A DNA stretch of 64,000 nucleotides. Origin: Pseudomonadota bacterium (GTDB lineage: Bacteria > Desulfobacterota > Syntrophorhabdia > Syntrophorhabdales > Syntrophorhabdaceae). Position numbers and translations under genes: made by a program. The stretch covers positions 17,744-81,743 of the forward strand of contig JAPLKB010000042.1 in NCBI GenBank assembly GCA_026388275.1, written 5' to 3'. This document shows, in pieces, positions 34,038 through 43,156 of this stretch. Each line of letters begins with the position of its first letter. Position 1 is the first letter of the stretch. The notes under the pieces were generated by a model. It made no database searches. It was not told where the DNA came from and saw only the letters and a program-made list of their open reading frames with translations.

Positions 34038-35080
34038 GCGAAGAGCTGCGAATTGAATATTTAGATAATCAAGAGTTTAATGATCAGTTCGATTCCGATA
34101 ATCCTGAAATCAAGATTGGGGACCTGACGCCTTATAAAGCCAGTAAAGTGCTTTATTGTGTAGATTACGATGCTTATTTAGATGCAATTCAAGATTATAC
34201 ACAGCGAAATGAAGATGCAAAAAAGGATTCGGTATTCTATTACTACCCGCAACCAATTGCTTATTATTATCAACAATCGGAAAACGGCTACAGCAATAAT
34301 AATCACCGCCTACAGTTACTGCGTTCGACATGGGAAGCTATAGTTTATACCCTTTATGCAATCGTAATGGGCGAATCTCGTAGTAAGAATTTCCCGCTTA
34401 GAAATATAGCAACAATAGACTCTACCGGAAATCCAGATTTGTCTTTCAGTTCATATTTCAGTGATAGCCTTGCGCAGAGACTACTCATAATAGAAAGAAT
34501 TTTGAAATACGGTATCGACAACAATGTTCTGTTGTTGAGTAACGAAATTATCCAGTTACCTGTTATACAAAAAATAAGACGATTAAATCAGGAAAGAAAT
34601 GGTTTCATGCATACGGCGGCTCTATCGGAGGAACAGGCTTCTCAAAGACATTTGGAGCTCACCCCCGAAGTATTGGAAGTTCTATCAGATTTAAGTGAAT
34701 TGGCATCAATAGACGTTCTGCATTATATAGGAAACGAAGGATCTGCAACAGCATTAAAATGCGAAATTTTTAAGAGCTTTACATTGGCGCGGCAAAATTC
34801 ACCAACTATAAAAATAACTTCGGCACAATTACATGTTCTTGCTAATGAGTTAAATCACCAGAATATTCTTGCATATTATAAAGGAAATTTATTCAGCATT
34901 ACCCCATTTTTCTATTTCAAGTCAGAAGCGAATGGAAATATTACGAACCTTTGTTATTTCAAACGAAGACATTCCAGCACAAGATACGAGTTTGAAATTG
35001 TCACCCGCTCAGATGTATACGAAGTGGATGGAACAGCCTTTCAAGATAGGATTAACGAATTGCGAGGTTTAATTATATGA
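34034..35080 (+). CDS. Uncharacterised protein with HEPN-like RX4H motif, between hsdS and hsdR
   Basis: A 348-residue protein I cannot assign. It is largely helical and AT-rich. An Arg-x4-His motif sits in [15 protein letters not shown] (about residues 193-200), after a helix [12 protein letters not shown], the placement of the catalytic motif in HEPN ribonucleases. The C-terminal third is a separate, more beta-rich region ([10 protein letters not shown]...[16 protein letters not shown] is helix-strand mixed). ATGA overlaps join it to hsdS and to hsdR, so it is an integral operon member. A role as an RNase safeguard or accessory effector is inference. Confidence 0.72.
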   Translation: MSEELRIEYLDNQEFNDQFDSDNPEIKIGDLTPYKASKVLYCVDYDAYLDAIQDYTQRNEDAKKDSVFYYYPQPIAYYYQQSENGYSNNNHRLQLLRSTWEAIVYTLYAIVMGESRSKNFPLRNIATIDSTGNPDLSFSSYFSDSLAQRLLIIERILKYGIDNNVLLLSNEIIQLPVIQKIRRLNQERNGFMHTAALSEEQASQRHLELTPEVLEVLSDLSELASIDVLHYIGNEGSATALKCEIFKSFTLARQNSPTIKITSAQLHVLANELNHQNILAYYKGNLFSITPFFYFKSEANGNITNLCYFKRRHSSTRYEFEIVTRSDVYEVDGTAFQDRINELRGLII

Positions 35081-38000
35081 GTGCAAAATCACAAGTAATC
35101 GCAGAGTCTGAAATCGAACAAATTGCTCTTGAGATTCTCCGCGGTGAGAATCGATATAACGACATCCTATACGGCCCCGACATCTCCGAAGGCCCTGCCA
35201 AAGAGCGCGAATACACCGAAGTTATCCTTCAAACCCGCCTGCGGGCCGCCATTGACCATATCAACCCGACCATGCCCATTGACGCACGAGACGATGCCTT
35301 CAAAATGGCCATCCGTACTACCTTCACGACCGTAATTGACAACAACGAAACCTTTCATCGCCTCCTTACCGAAGGGGTGGACGTCAAGTTCGGCATCGGT
35401 GAAGGTAAATCAAAAAGTGATAAAGTCAGACTCATCGATTTTGACAACCCGGAAAACAACGAATTCGTGGCTGTCAATCAGTTCACGGTTTTAGAAAACC
35501 ACAACAACAAGCGGCCTGACATTGTCATTTTTATTAATGGTATGCCCCTTGTGGTAATGGAACTGAAAAATCCTGCCGATGAAAATGCAGACGTGCAGGC
35601 AGCCTTCAGTCAGCTCCAGACCTACCAGCAGCTTATCCCGTCACTCTTTACCTACAATACTTTTCTCGTTATCAGTGACGGCTGGTTTGCGAAGATCGGT
35701 ACCATCTCCAGCGATTACTCACGTTTTATGGACTGGAAGAGCGCCGACGGCAAAACTATCGTGGATACCAAGCATCAGTCCGAACTGGAACCCATGATAA
35801 AGGGGCTTCTTAATAAAGCAACCATCCTTGATGCAATCCGCCATTTTATTGTCTTTGAAAAAACCAAAGAGGCAACAATCAAAAAGATTGCCGCCTATCA
35901 TCAGTATTATGCCGTTAATCGGGCCATTACTTCCACCATCCGTGCTTCTGTGGAACCGGGGTCTTTTGTGGCTGAGCATCCCGCAGAGTACGGCTTTCCA
36001 AGCGTTGACGAGCAGGCCCAGGGTGACAAGCGGGCAGGTGTTGTCTGGCATACACAGGGCAGCGGTAAAAGCCTTTCTATGGTTTTTTACGCGGGCAAGC
36101 TCGTGCTGGCAGAAGAGATGAACAACCCCACCATTCTGGTACTCACTGACCGGAATGATCTTGACCAACAGTTATTTGAGACATTTGGCAATTGCCAGCA
36201 GCTTCTCCGCCAGACCCCGACTCAGGCAGCCAATCGGGACGATCTTCGAAAGCTTCTGTCTGTGGCATCCGGCGGCATCATCTTTACAACCATTCAAAAG
36301 TTCTTGCCTGAAGAAAAAGGCGGAACATATCCGCTCCTCACTGATCGGCGCAACATTGTCGTCATTGCCGACGAGGCCCACAGAAGCCAGTACGATTTTA
36401 TTGACGGTTTTGCCAGACACATGCGCGATGCCCTGCCAAAGGCTTCCTTCATCGGATTTACCGGGACCCCTCTTGAAAAGGAGGACAAGAACACCCAGGC
36501 TGTTTTCGGTAATTACATCGACATCTACGACATCCAGCAAGCTGTGGAAGATGGGGCAACCGTACCCATTTATTATGAGAGCCGCCTTGCCCGGATCAGT
36601 CTTTCCGAGGCCGACCGCAAAGTACTCGATGAGCGCGTGGAAGAGGTAACGGAAGACGACGAGTTAACAGAACGACAGAAACGCTTTGTAAAATGGGCAA
36701 GCAAAGAGGCTGTTGTGGGCAGTGCAAACAGACTAAAACAGGTTGCCGCCGATTTGGTCAAACACTTTGAAGCCCGGCTCAGTGCGTCGGAAGGTAAAGG
36801 TATGATCGTCTGCATGAGCCGTCGAATCTGTGTTGGCTTGTACGGGGAAATCCTTAAATTGCGGCCCTATTGGTACAATTCAGAAGATGACAAAGGCGCG
36901 ATCAAGGTGATTATGACAGGGTCTGCCAGTGATCCCCTTGACTGGCAGGAACATATACGCAACAAGGAGCGCCGCAAAGCAATCGGCAACAGACTGAAAG
37001 ACCCCAAAGACCCGCTTAAGCTCGTTATTGTCCGCGATATGTGGCTCACCGGATTTGATGTGCCATGCCTCCACACCATGTATGTTGACAAACCCATGAA
37101 CGGCCATAACTTGATGCAAGCCATTGCCCGCGTCAACCGAGTCTTTGGCGACAAGAAAGGCGGGCTTATAGTTGATTACATCGGCATTGCCCAGGACCTG
37201 AAAAACGCCTTGGCAAACTACACCGCAATCCGCCCTGATAGGGGCGAGATCGCCTACGATCTGGAGAAGGCTGTTGACAGGATGAAGGAATTGTACGAAA
37301 TTGCCTTGGATATGTTCGACGGCTTTGACTATCGCCGATACTTTACGTTGGAATCAAAGGCAAAGCTGGAATTCATTCTCGATGCTGCCAACTACATCGA
37401 AGAACTGACCGGAGAAAAAGACGGGAAAGTGGTAAGAAATGGCAAGGAACGCTTCAAGGGAAACGTGATCAGCCTGCAGCAAGCTTTTGGCCTTGCCGTG
37501 CCCCACCCCGATGCCATGAAAATACGTGATGATTTGGCACTCTTCCAGGCTATTAAAGCCCGCTTCGCCAAGTTTGATGACCAGACCAGAACTCGGACTA
37601 ATCAGGAGATCGAGACAGCCATCAGACAGATTATCAATGATGCCATCATCTCCGAAGAGGTGGTGGATGTCTTCGATGCAGCCGGAATCAAGAAGCCTGA
37701 TATATCAATTCTGTCCGATGAATTTCTTGCCGAAATTCAGGGAATGAAGCGGCAAAACCTTGGGTTGGAACTTCTTAAACGACTCCTCAATGACGAGATT
37801 AAAACCCGCGGAAAGACCAATCTCGTACAAGGCCGCAAGTTCTCCGAAATGCTTGCCGATGCTGTCAAGCGGTACCAGAGTGGGCTGATTGATTCGGCAA
37901 AGATGATTGATGAACTGATTAGGCTGGCGAAAGACATTAGAGAGGCCGATAAGCGCGGCGAAAAGATGAATCTCCGTCCCGATGAATTGGCGTTCTACGA

Positions 38001-38283
38001 CGCTCTTGCTGATAACCCAACTGCTGAAGCTGTGCTTGGCGACTTCACGCTCAAACTGATTGCCCATGAGCTTGTGGAAACTGTGCAGAAGAATACCTCC
38101 ATTGACTGGCAGGTAAAAGAAAGTGTCCAGGCTAAGTTACGGGTAATGGTAAAAAGGATATTGAGAAAATACAAATACCCTCCCGATGATCCAACAACAG
38201 GCGAATACACTGTTTCCGTCACAAAAGTGCTGGACCAAGCCGAAGCATTGGCCGATTTATGGTCAAGCGATGAAGGACGATAA
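35077..38283 (+). CDS. hsdR: Type I restriction-modification system, endonuclease/translocase subunit
   Basis: A 1068-residue motor and nuclease. The N-terminal PD-(D/E)xK nuclease has [21 protein letters not shown]. The superfamily-2 helicase core shows Walker [16 protein letters not shown] (about residue 330), [32 protein letters not shown] and the C-lobe [16 protein letters not shown] with [12 protein letters not shown]. The long C-terminal helical region is expected for HsdR-HsdM contact. All motifs are intact. The start overlaps the preceding gene by 4 bp. No gene follows for about 860 bp. Confidence 0.96.
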   Translation: MSAKSQVIAESEIEQIALEILRGENRYNDILYGPDISEGPAKEREYTEVILQTRLRAAIDHINPTMPIDARDDAFKMAIRTTFTTVIDNNETFHRLLTEGVDVKFGIGEGKSKSDKVRLIDFDNPENNEFVAVNQFTVLENHNNKRPDIVIFINGMPLVVMELKNPADENADVQAAFSQLQTYQQLIPSLFTYNTFLVISDGWFAKIGTISSDYSRFMDWKSADGKTIVDTKHQSELEPMIKGLLNKATILDAIRHFIVFEKTKEATIKKIAAYHQYYAVNRAITSTIRASVEPGSFVAEHPAEYGFPSVDEQAQGDKRAGVVWHTQGSGKSLSMVFYAGKLVLAEEMNNPTILVLTDRNDLDQQLFETFGNCQQLLRQTPTQAANRDDLRKLLSVASGGIIFTTIQKFLPEEKGGTYPLLTDRRNIVVIADEAHRSQYDFIDGFARHMRDALPKASFIGFTGTPLEKEDKNTQAVFGNYIDIYDIQQAVEDGATVPIYYESRLARISLSEADRKVLDERVEEVTEDDELTERQKRFVKWASKEAVVGSANRLKQVAADLVKHFEARLSASEGKGMIVCMSRRICVGLYGEILKLRPYWYNSEDDKGAIKVIMTGSASDPLDWQEHIRNKERRKAIGNRLKDPKDPLKLVIVRDMWLTGFDVPCLHTMYVDKPMNGHNLMQAIARVNRVFGDKKGGLIVDYIGIAQDLKNALANYTAIRPDRGEIAYDLEKAVDRMKELYEIALDMFDGFDYRRYFTLESKAKLEFILDAANYIEELTGEKDGKVVRNGKERFKGNVISLQQAFGLAVPHPDAMKIRDDLALFQAIKARFAKFDDQTRTRTNQEIETAIRQIINDAIISEEVVDVFDAAGIKKPDISILSDEFLAEIQGMKRQNLGLELLKRLLNDEIKTRGKTNLVQGRKFSEMLADAVKRYQSGLIDSAKMIDELIRLAKDIREADKRGEKMNLRPDELAFYDALADNPTAEAVLGDFTLKLIAHELVETVQKNTSIDWQVKESVQAKLRVMVKRILRKYKYPPDDPTTGEYTVSVTKVLDQAEALADLWSSDEGR

Positions 38284-38625
38284 ATAGTGCCGTATAAAGA
38301 GGAAGGGCCATTTACGCTTGCCGGGGACATAGTTCCGTTCCATTGATTCCATTGACATCAGCTTTTTTAATCGTACAGGATTAATACATGCCACAATGAA
38401 TTGAGCCCGACATGAAAGGATCACTCACCTTTCCATGGAAATGGAAAAGAAACAGGCTGCTTTTCAGGTCGACAAAACGTCCCTCTCGTCAGCTAAATAT
38501 TCATTAATCATGACCCGGGACAACCATTTAGAGACATTTGCATTCAATGTGAATGCAAATTTAAAATCCAATATAAACTCTGTGTTGCACGAATTGATTT
38601 TCAATCGCAAAAACTATAGTACCAA

Positions 38626-38955
38626 ATCTTTGTCTTTGATATTACCCCTTTTTTCTTTAATGCATGAGAAAACATAGCTCCATTAATTTCGTTGAAATTC
38701 GCTATTTCAGCAGTATCTTTCGCCCTAATTTGCTCCTAAAAGTAGAAAAAATGTTTTGAAATAGTAAGTATTGTAGAATGGCTTCTGTATTTACTTTCCG
38801 GCAATTTAAAAAAATGCTAAAACTGTTTTAGCAAATCTTCCGAAAATGAGCTGTCAGTATCCTCGTACAGGTTAGCCATGAGGCCGGCAAACATTAACGA
38901 CCCTCCGGTGCCGAAGACAACAAAGTTCAGGTGCGAAAAGCGCCCAGCCCCACCT
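38626..38955. repeat. Dispersed repeat B, copy 1 (interrupted)
   Basis: The left part (AAATCTTTG...ATTACCCC...AATGCATGAG) and the right part (AAATGAGCTGTCAGTATCC...AACATTAACGACCCTCC) align to 50588-50760, where they are much closer together. About 130 extra bp separate them here. Confidence 0.6.
38815..38833. repeat. Palindrome TGCTAAAA-CTG-TTTTAGCA
   Basis: A perfect 8-bp-arm inverted repeat inside repeat B copy 1, flanked by AATTT and AAATC. It resembles the TTTGCTAAC hairpin at 29186-29214. Confidence 0.5.
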
Positions 38956-38960
38956 AAAGC

Positions 38961-39033
38961 GAGCAGAACACTCTATATGAAGCCGCCATCAAACACGTTG
39001 AAACCCGCCTAAAAAAAGGCAGGGAGCATATAA
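38961..39033 (+). pseudogene. Decayed methyltransferase-like C-terminal fragment, copy 1
   Basis: Reads EQNTLYEAAIKHVETRLKK and then, after removing one A from a run of seven, AGSI-stop. It is clearly related to the fragment at 39783-39896, which ends VETRLKKAGSV. A stop codon precedes it in frame, so it is debris, not a gene. Confidence 0.6.
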
Positions 39034-39145
39034 TACATGAACCTTAAAAAGAATCAGATAAAAGATATGGTTTTACTCAATAAATTTGGACGAGACCCTA
39101 AAAATCTGGTAGAATTATTTAAAATTAACTTGTATGGTATAAAAT

Positions 39146-39439
39146 ATGAAAACAATTGATGAGATTAAAGAAATCCTTGTACGGCACAAAAAAGAATTGC
39201 GGCAGATACATAGAGTAAAAAAGATCGGTATTTTTGGTTCTGTTGTGAGAAAAGAACAAAAGAGGGGAAGCGACATTGACCTGCTTGCAGAGTTTGAAGA
39301 GCCTCTAAGCCTTCTTGACATTGTGGGAGCAGAAATATATCTGAGAAAGATTCTGAAAGCCAAGGTAGACCTTATTCCCAAAGAAGATCTTCGTCCAGAA
39401 ATCAGAAAGAGGATTCTGGAAGAAACTGTTTACGCATGA
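39146..39439 (+). CDS. mntA: MntA-type nucleotidyltransferase antitoxin
   Basis: A minimal nucleotidyltransferase of 97 residues. Its active site is IGIFGSVVRKEQKRGSDIDLL, that is GS...SDxD. In the MntA/HepT system this enzyme AMPylates the toxin's tyrosine and neutralises it. It overlaps the HepT gene by 4 bp (ATGA). The pair is flanked by two copies of a methyltransferase C-terminal fragment, suggesting it was inserted as a cassette. There is only a weak ribosome site; a TATAAA lies just upstream. Confidence 0.9.
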   Translation: MKTIDEIKEILVRHKKELRQIHRVKKIGIFGSVVRKEQKRGSDIDLLAEFEEPLSLLDIVGAEIYLRKILKAKVDLIPKEDLRPEIRKRILEETVYA

Positions 39440-39783
39440 ATAGAGAAATCGATCTCTACATCAAAGATATTCTCGATAATATGGACAATGCCGAAAAGTT
39501 CATAGCCAATATGACTTTTGAAGCATTTTCTGCGGATATAAAAACTGCCTATGCAGTTTCAAGATGTATAGAAATTATTGGTGAAGCGTCAAAAAACGTT
39601 CCTGCAGTTGTGAGAAAACAATATCCTGACATACCGGCGGGGATGCGAGACAAGGTGATTCACTTTTACTTCGGTGTAAATTACAAAAGAGTTTGGTTGG
39701 TTGTAAAAAACGACATACCGAAAATCAGGCCGTTCATTGCAAATGTCTTTAAAGAATTGCACAAAAAAGACAATAAAAACTAA
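39436..39783 (+). CDS. hepT: HepT-type HEPN ribonuclease toxin (DUF86)
   Basis: A 115-residue all-helical HEPN protein. The catalytic and AMPylation motif RX4HXY is visible as MRDKVIHFYF (about residue 75). The preceding helix has the family pattern SRCIEIIGEASKNVP. Active HepT cleaves RNA, and modification of the motif's Tyr by MntA silences it. It is translationally coupled to mntA. Complete, so presumably active. Confidence 0.92.
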   Translation: MNREIDLYIKDILDNMDNAEKFIANMTFEAFSADIKTAYAVSRCIEIIGEASKNVPAVVRKQYPDIPAGMRDKVIHFYFGVNYKRVWLVVKNDIPKIRPFIANVFKELHKKDNKN

Positions 39784-39896
39784 TGACCTCCATTATCTTA
39801 GATACCCTTGACCTCACCCCTGGCGAGCGGGATGCCGTCTATGAAGCGTTTATCAACCTCGTCGAAACCCGCCTCAAAAAGGCAGGGAGCGTATGA
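39783..39896 (+). pseudogene. Methyltransferase-like C-terminal fragment, copy 2
   Basis: An open frame of 37 codons starting on the last base of the hepT stop. It reads LDTLDLTPGERDAVYEAFIN and then LVETRLKKAGSV. This looks like the extreme C-terminus of a class I SAM-dependent (type II/IIG-like) DNA methyltransferase; no other part of the enzyme remains. It may still be translated as a short peptide. The protein-family assignment is tentative, the kinship with 38961-39033 is not. Confidence 0.5.
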
Positions 39897-39980
39897 ATTT
39901 AGAGAATGTAATTTTAAATAGGGAAGGAATTTAACAAATGCCAAAACCTAACACATCAATTGAAAGAAAGGGTTAGGACT

Positions 39981-40697
39981 ATGACTATTAAAGAGAGAAT
40001 TATGGAGTTCATAAAAGACAGATACTATTTTCACGTCGATGACCTCAAGCGTTATTTAGAAAATAAAAAGGTTCAGGTCAAAGACGACAGCCTGAAAAAG
40101 ACGCTGACACGTCTCAAGATGGATAAAACAATTTACCAGGCGGGGCGGGGTTGGTACTCCACCATAGAAAATGTTGTCCAAGTAAACACTGAACCGATAG
40201 AACCAATAATTGGTTTGATCAGAGAGAAATTGCCCCTCCTTGATGTGTCGTGCTGGAGCACAATTCAGATAAGGGAGTTTTTTCATCACCTTCCAAATCA
40301 ATTTGTCACGTTCATGTATGCCGACAGAGATGCCCTTGCAAGCCTGAAAGATCTTCTATCAGAGCACGGATTTATGCCCTATTTAAATCCAGGGAAAAAA
40401 GAAGCCGAGAAATACATCGAACTGAGTGAAAAGATCGTTATCTTAAGACCTTCCGTATCGCAGCAAAGGCCGAAAAGCAGTTTCTTTACACCAGTCGAAA
40501 GGATACTTGTAGATTTGTTCGTGGAGTCAAAAGCCCTTAACCTATTGGATAACAGAGAGGTTATTCGCATTGTGTCAGACATAGCGACCAACTATCGTAT
40601 CAATGTTGGGGAAATGCTTGATTATGCTGACAGAAGGGGAATAAAAGAAAGTATAAGAAAAACTATCCCGGAACTAAAGTCCACCAATGCCAAGTAA
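39981..40697 (+). CDS. AbiEi-like antitoxin (winged-helix)
   Basis: A 238-residue protein. The first 75 residues form a winged helix (MTIKERIMEFIKDRYYFHVD; LKKTLTRLKMDKTIYQAGRG), followed by a C-terminal domain with KIVILRPSVSQQRPKSSF and VERILVDLFVESKALNLLD, as in antitoxins paired with AbiEii. I start at the ATG at 39981, behind TTAGGA; a TTG at 39960 is less likely. AbiEi proteins repress the operon and counter the toxin without direct binding. It is followed by the AbiEii gene after 36 bp. Confidence 0.72.
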   Translation: MTIKERIMEFIKDRYYFHVDDLKRYLENKKVQVKDDSLKKTLTRLKMDKTIYQAGRGWYSTIENVVQVNTEPIEPIIGLIREKLPLLDVSCWSTIQIREFFHHLPNQFVTFMYADRDALASLKDLLSEHGFMPYLNPGKKEAEKYIELSEKIVILRPSVSQQRPKSSFFTPVERILVDLFVESKALNLLDNREVIRIVSDIATNYRINVGEMLDYADRRGIKESIRKTIPELKSTNAK

Positions 40698-40733
40698 GAA
40701 CATAATTTGGCATAAGAGGACAAAAGGTAAAGG

Positions 40734-41804
40734 ATGATTACAAAGGAATGCTTTCGAGCGGAACGAGTATCGGAAATAGCCAGAGAAATCAAGGTTGATC
40801 CGGCACTTATCGAAAGAACCATTTATGCATTTGAGTTGCTTGGCGCCTTAATAGAAAAGGGCATTGACCTGGTTTTTAAAGGCGGAACCAGCCTGATGCT
40901 CATGATTCCTGAATTAAGGCGATTTTCCATCGACATTGATATCATGTCCCGGGAGAACGATCATGCATTAACAAAGGCATTCGATGGTATTGTTGCTGAC
41001 GGGGTATTTAAAAGATGGGAAGAAGACCACAGGACTGAGCGTGATAATCTACCGAAAAGACATTATAAATTTTATTATTCATCTGATATTGCAAGGAAAG
41101 AGCTATATATTCTGCTCGATTGCGTCAAAGCGGATGTCCTCTACCCAAAGACTGTAAAGAAAGCCATTGCTTTGCCATTCTTTGCGTGCGATCGGGAGAT
41201 AGAAGTCAATATCCCGACTATCAATGGTCTCGCCGGGGATAAGCTGACGGCTTTTGCACCGACGACCATTGGAATCCTTTATGGACAGGGGAAGTCCATG
41301 GAGATTATCAAACAGTTGTTCGATATTGGGGCGCTGTTTGAACAGGTGACTGATTTGCAAGAATTGGGTGAAGCTTATACCCTTATCTCCAAGCAAGAAG
41401 CAATGTTTCGTAAGTTGACATTAGAATCTAAGGATTTTCTAAACGACACCATTAAAGCATCACTTCTGCTCTGCCAATCGGGGCTTCGAGGTTGTATAGA
41501 AAATGAACAGACCAGGGAATTAAAAGATGGTATCATCAGAATAAGGAGTCACACAAGAGAAGGACGATATACAAATGCTAATGCAAAAGAAGATGCTTCA
41601 AGGGCGGCTTGCCTTGCCTCTTTGGTGAGGGACAAGAATCTGGATTTCGACATCACATCTTTTCGAAAAAACATAGGCAATACAGATCAAATTAAAAATA
41701 TGTCACTTCCAGACGACTATAGAATTTTGGATAAGTTTAAAAAAATTGCTCCGCATAGTTTCCATCTATGGCTGATAACCACTGGGGTTATAAGTCGATT
41801 GTAA
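40734..41804 (+). CDS. AbiEii-family nucleotidyltransferase toxin
   Basis: A protein of 356 residues. The GTP-type nucleotidyltransferase site is VFKGGTSLMLM followed by FSIDIDIMS (about residues 45-75), matching the AbiEii/AbiGii pattern GGTxL...SxDiD. The downstream segment INGLAGDKLTAFAPTTIG is the conserved lid region. Such toxins transfer nucleotides to tRNA and block translation, giving abortive infection against phage. AAAGGTAAAGG precedes the ATG. The gene is intact and lies with its antitoxin between two MntA/HepT pairs. Confidence 0.88.
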   Translation: MITKECFRAERVSEIAREIKVDPALIERTIYAFELLGALIEKGIDLVFKGGTSLMLMIPELRRFSIDIDIMSRENDHALTKAFDGIVADGVFKRWEEDHRTERDNLPKRHYKFYYSSDIARKELYILLDCVKADVLYPKTVKKAIALPFFACDREIEVNIPTINGLAGDKLTAFAPTTIGILYGQGKSMEIIKQLFDIGALFEQVTDLQELGEAYTLISKQEAMFRKLTLESKDFLNDTIKASLLLCQSGLRGCIENEQTRELKDGIIRIRSHTREGRYTNANAKEDASRAACLASLVRDKNLDFDITSFRKNIGNTDQIKNMSLPDDYRILDKFKKIAPHSFHLWLITTGVISRL

Positions 41805-41974
41805 TAGGCTGGGCTATTTCAGTGCCGGAGGTATCCCGGAAGATGGCAGAATAAGTGAGGGAATGAAATCATTACTGACCATAGAACGATGGGTGAAAAA
41901 ATTGCTTTAAAATTTGGTATTTCGTTTGAAATTGTTTATAATAATACTTTAAGTAATTTTGGAGGCTTAGAAAA

Positions 41975-42280
41975 ATGGCAAGCAAAATAAATATTCCGAA
42001 GCAAAAATTAGAAGAATTTTGCCAACAGAACCGCATAAGGAAGCTTGCCCTTTTTGGATCAGTATTGAGGGACGATTTTAAAACAGAAAGCGATATTGAT
42101 GTGTTGGTAGAATTTGAACCAGAGGCCAGGGTGGGGTTTTTTGAGCTTTACGACATGGAACAGGCATTGTCGAATATTCTTGGCAATAGAAAAGTGGACC
42201 TGAATACCCCTAAATGCTTGAGTAAGTATTTTCGGGATAAAGTTGTAGCAACCGCAGAGGTGCAGTATGTCAGACAATGA
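41975..42280 (+). CDS. mntA: MntA-type nucleotidyltransferase antitoxin (second copy)
   Basis: A protein of 101 residues. Active site: LALFGSVLRDDFKTESDIDV, then LVEFEPEARVGFFELYDMEQ. It is a different subfamily from the copy at 39146, so it is not a recent duplicate. GGAGG precedes the ATG. It overlaps its HepT partner by 14 bp. Expected to AMPylate the partner's RX4HXY tyrosine. Confidence 0.9.
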   Translation: MASKINIPKQKLEEFCQQNRIRKLALFGSVLRDDFKTESDIDVLVEFEPEARVGFFELYDMEQALSNILGNRKVDLNTPKCLSKYFRDKVVATAEVQYVRQ

Positions 42281-42611
42281 TCCAAAAATAAGACTCTTTC
42301 ATATGCGTGATTATGCGCAAAAGATTATATCTTTGTCTAATGGTAAAGAAAAAGCCAATCTGGATGAAGATGAGATATTCTGCCTTGCAATGACCCGGCT
42401 CATCGAGCTTATCGGAGAAGCTGCAAGCAAATATCCGAAAGAAAAGCAGAGCGAATATCCACAAATTCCATGGCCAAAAATAATCAGCATGCGGAACAGG
42501 TTAATCCATGGTTATGATTTTGTTGATTATGATATATTGTGGGATGCCATCACTATAAACATGCCGCAGCTTCTTGCTGAACTTGAGAAAATTCTTTCTC
42601 CTGAGACATAA
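42267..42611 (+). CDS. hepT: HepT-type HEPN ribonuclease toxin (second copy, DUF86)
   Basis: A 114-residue HEPN protein. The RX4HXY motif is present in ISMRNRLIHGYDFVDY (about residues 75-90), and the upstream helix reads RLIELIGEAASKYP. The GYDxVDYDILW continuation is typical of this DUF86 branch, unlike the copy at 39436, which reads HFYFGVNYKRVW. The frame starts inside mntA. Apparently active and complete. Confidence 0.92.
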   Translation: MSDNDPKIRLFHMRDYAQKIISLSNGKEKANLDEDEIFCLAMTRLIELIGEAASKYPKEKQSEYPQIPWPKIISMRNRLIHGYDFVDYDILWDAITINMPQLLAELEKILSPET

Positions 42612-42719
42612 AACGACATGCCTGCCCATGACATAATAGAAAACCGTAATGAAAACCTATATTTTCATTACTAATTTGTGCCGATACGCCGGCATGAGTG
42701 TTTGATTTGGAAATGAAAC

Positions 42720-42998
42720 CTATCCCCCGCCAAGCAGTATTAGAGAAATTGTAATTGTATCTCCGTCCTTAAGTCCGGTATCCAGACCTTGCGGAAGGGT
42801 ATAATGAAGCACATCGTTCAGGCGCACCTCAAAAAGGCCGTCAAGCATTAGTTCCCCTGTACGGGAATCAGTAATTTCCTTAACAAAATGAGTGTCAGCA
42901 AGGACCTTGCTGAAGAAATCCCGCAATGTACCGGCTTCCATTTCCACTTCATCGGGAATTTCAGGAATATTCATTGTCTTCCTTACTTTTATCTTCAT
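42720..42998 (-). CDS. MoaD/ThiS-like sulfur-carrier protein
   Basis: A 92-residue beta-grasp protein ending in LLGGG, the Gly-Gly tail that MoaD and ThiS use to carry thiocarboxylate sulfur. The body has the ubiquitin-like pattern with GTLRDFFSKVLADTH and LKDGDTITISLIL. It lies downstream of the acyl-CoA ligase and near a molybdenum hydroxylase on the same strand, so a MoaD role in molybdopterin synthesis or maturation of that enzyme is plausible. It is separated from the ligase by palindromic element copy 2. A third terminal Gly is unusual. Confidence 0.78.
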   Translation of the reverse strand: MKIKVRKTMNIPEIPDEVEMEAGTLRDFFSKVLADTHFVKEITDSRTGELMLDGLFEVRLNDVLHYTLPQGLDTGLKDGDTITISLILLGGG

Positions 42999-43015
42999 GC
43001 CGGCATCTCTACCTT

Positions 43016-43156
43016 ATACCAATTCGGATTCATACATAGAACGAGGCAACGAGGAACACCCGCAAGCGGGTACCCGGACGCAGGCGTACTTTTACAGTAC
43101 GTCAAGGAACACGACGACGAGTTAACGAAGTTATGTGTTTGAAGGCGAATTGGTAT
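43016..43156. repeat. Dispersed palindromic element, copy 2
   Basis: Terminal arms ATACCAATTCG and CGAATTGGTAT are perfect. Inside are ACCCGC-AA-GCGGGT and the core CAGGCGTACT...AGTACGTC. It abuts the ligase stop codon, lying between that gene and the moaD-like gene. Confidence 0.85.

Larger units (their letters stand above)
38284..39145. other. 862-bp repeat-rich region after hsdR
   Basis: No intact gene. It holds a copy of the GTCAAATC-type repeat (38626-38700 and 38850-38960), a TGCTAAAA/TTTTAGCA palindrome and a decayed methyltransferase C-terminus at 38961-39033. Confidence 0.6.

Noticed and set aside
38435..38677. Open frame of 80 codons after hsdR
   Set aside because: It runs into repeat B and has no supporting ribosome site or protein-like pattern.
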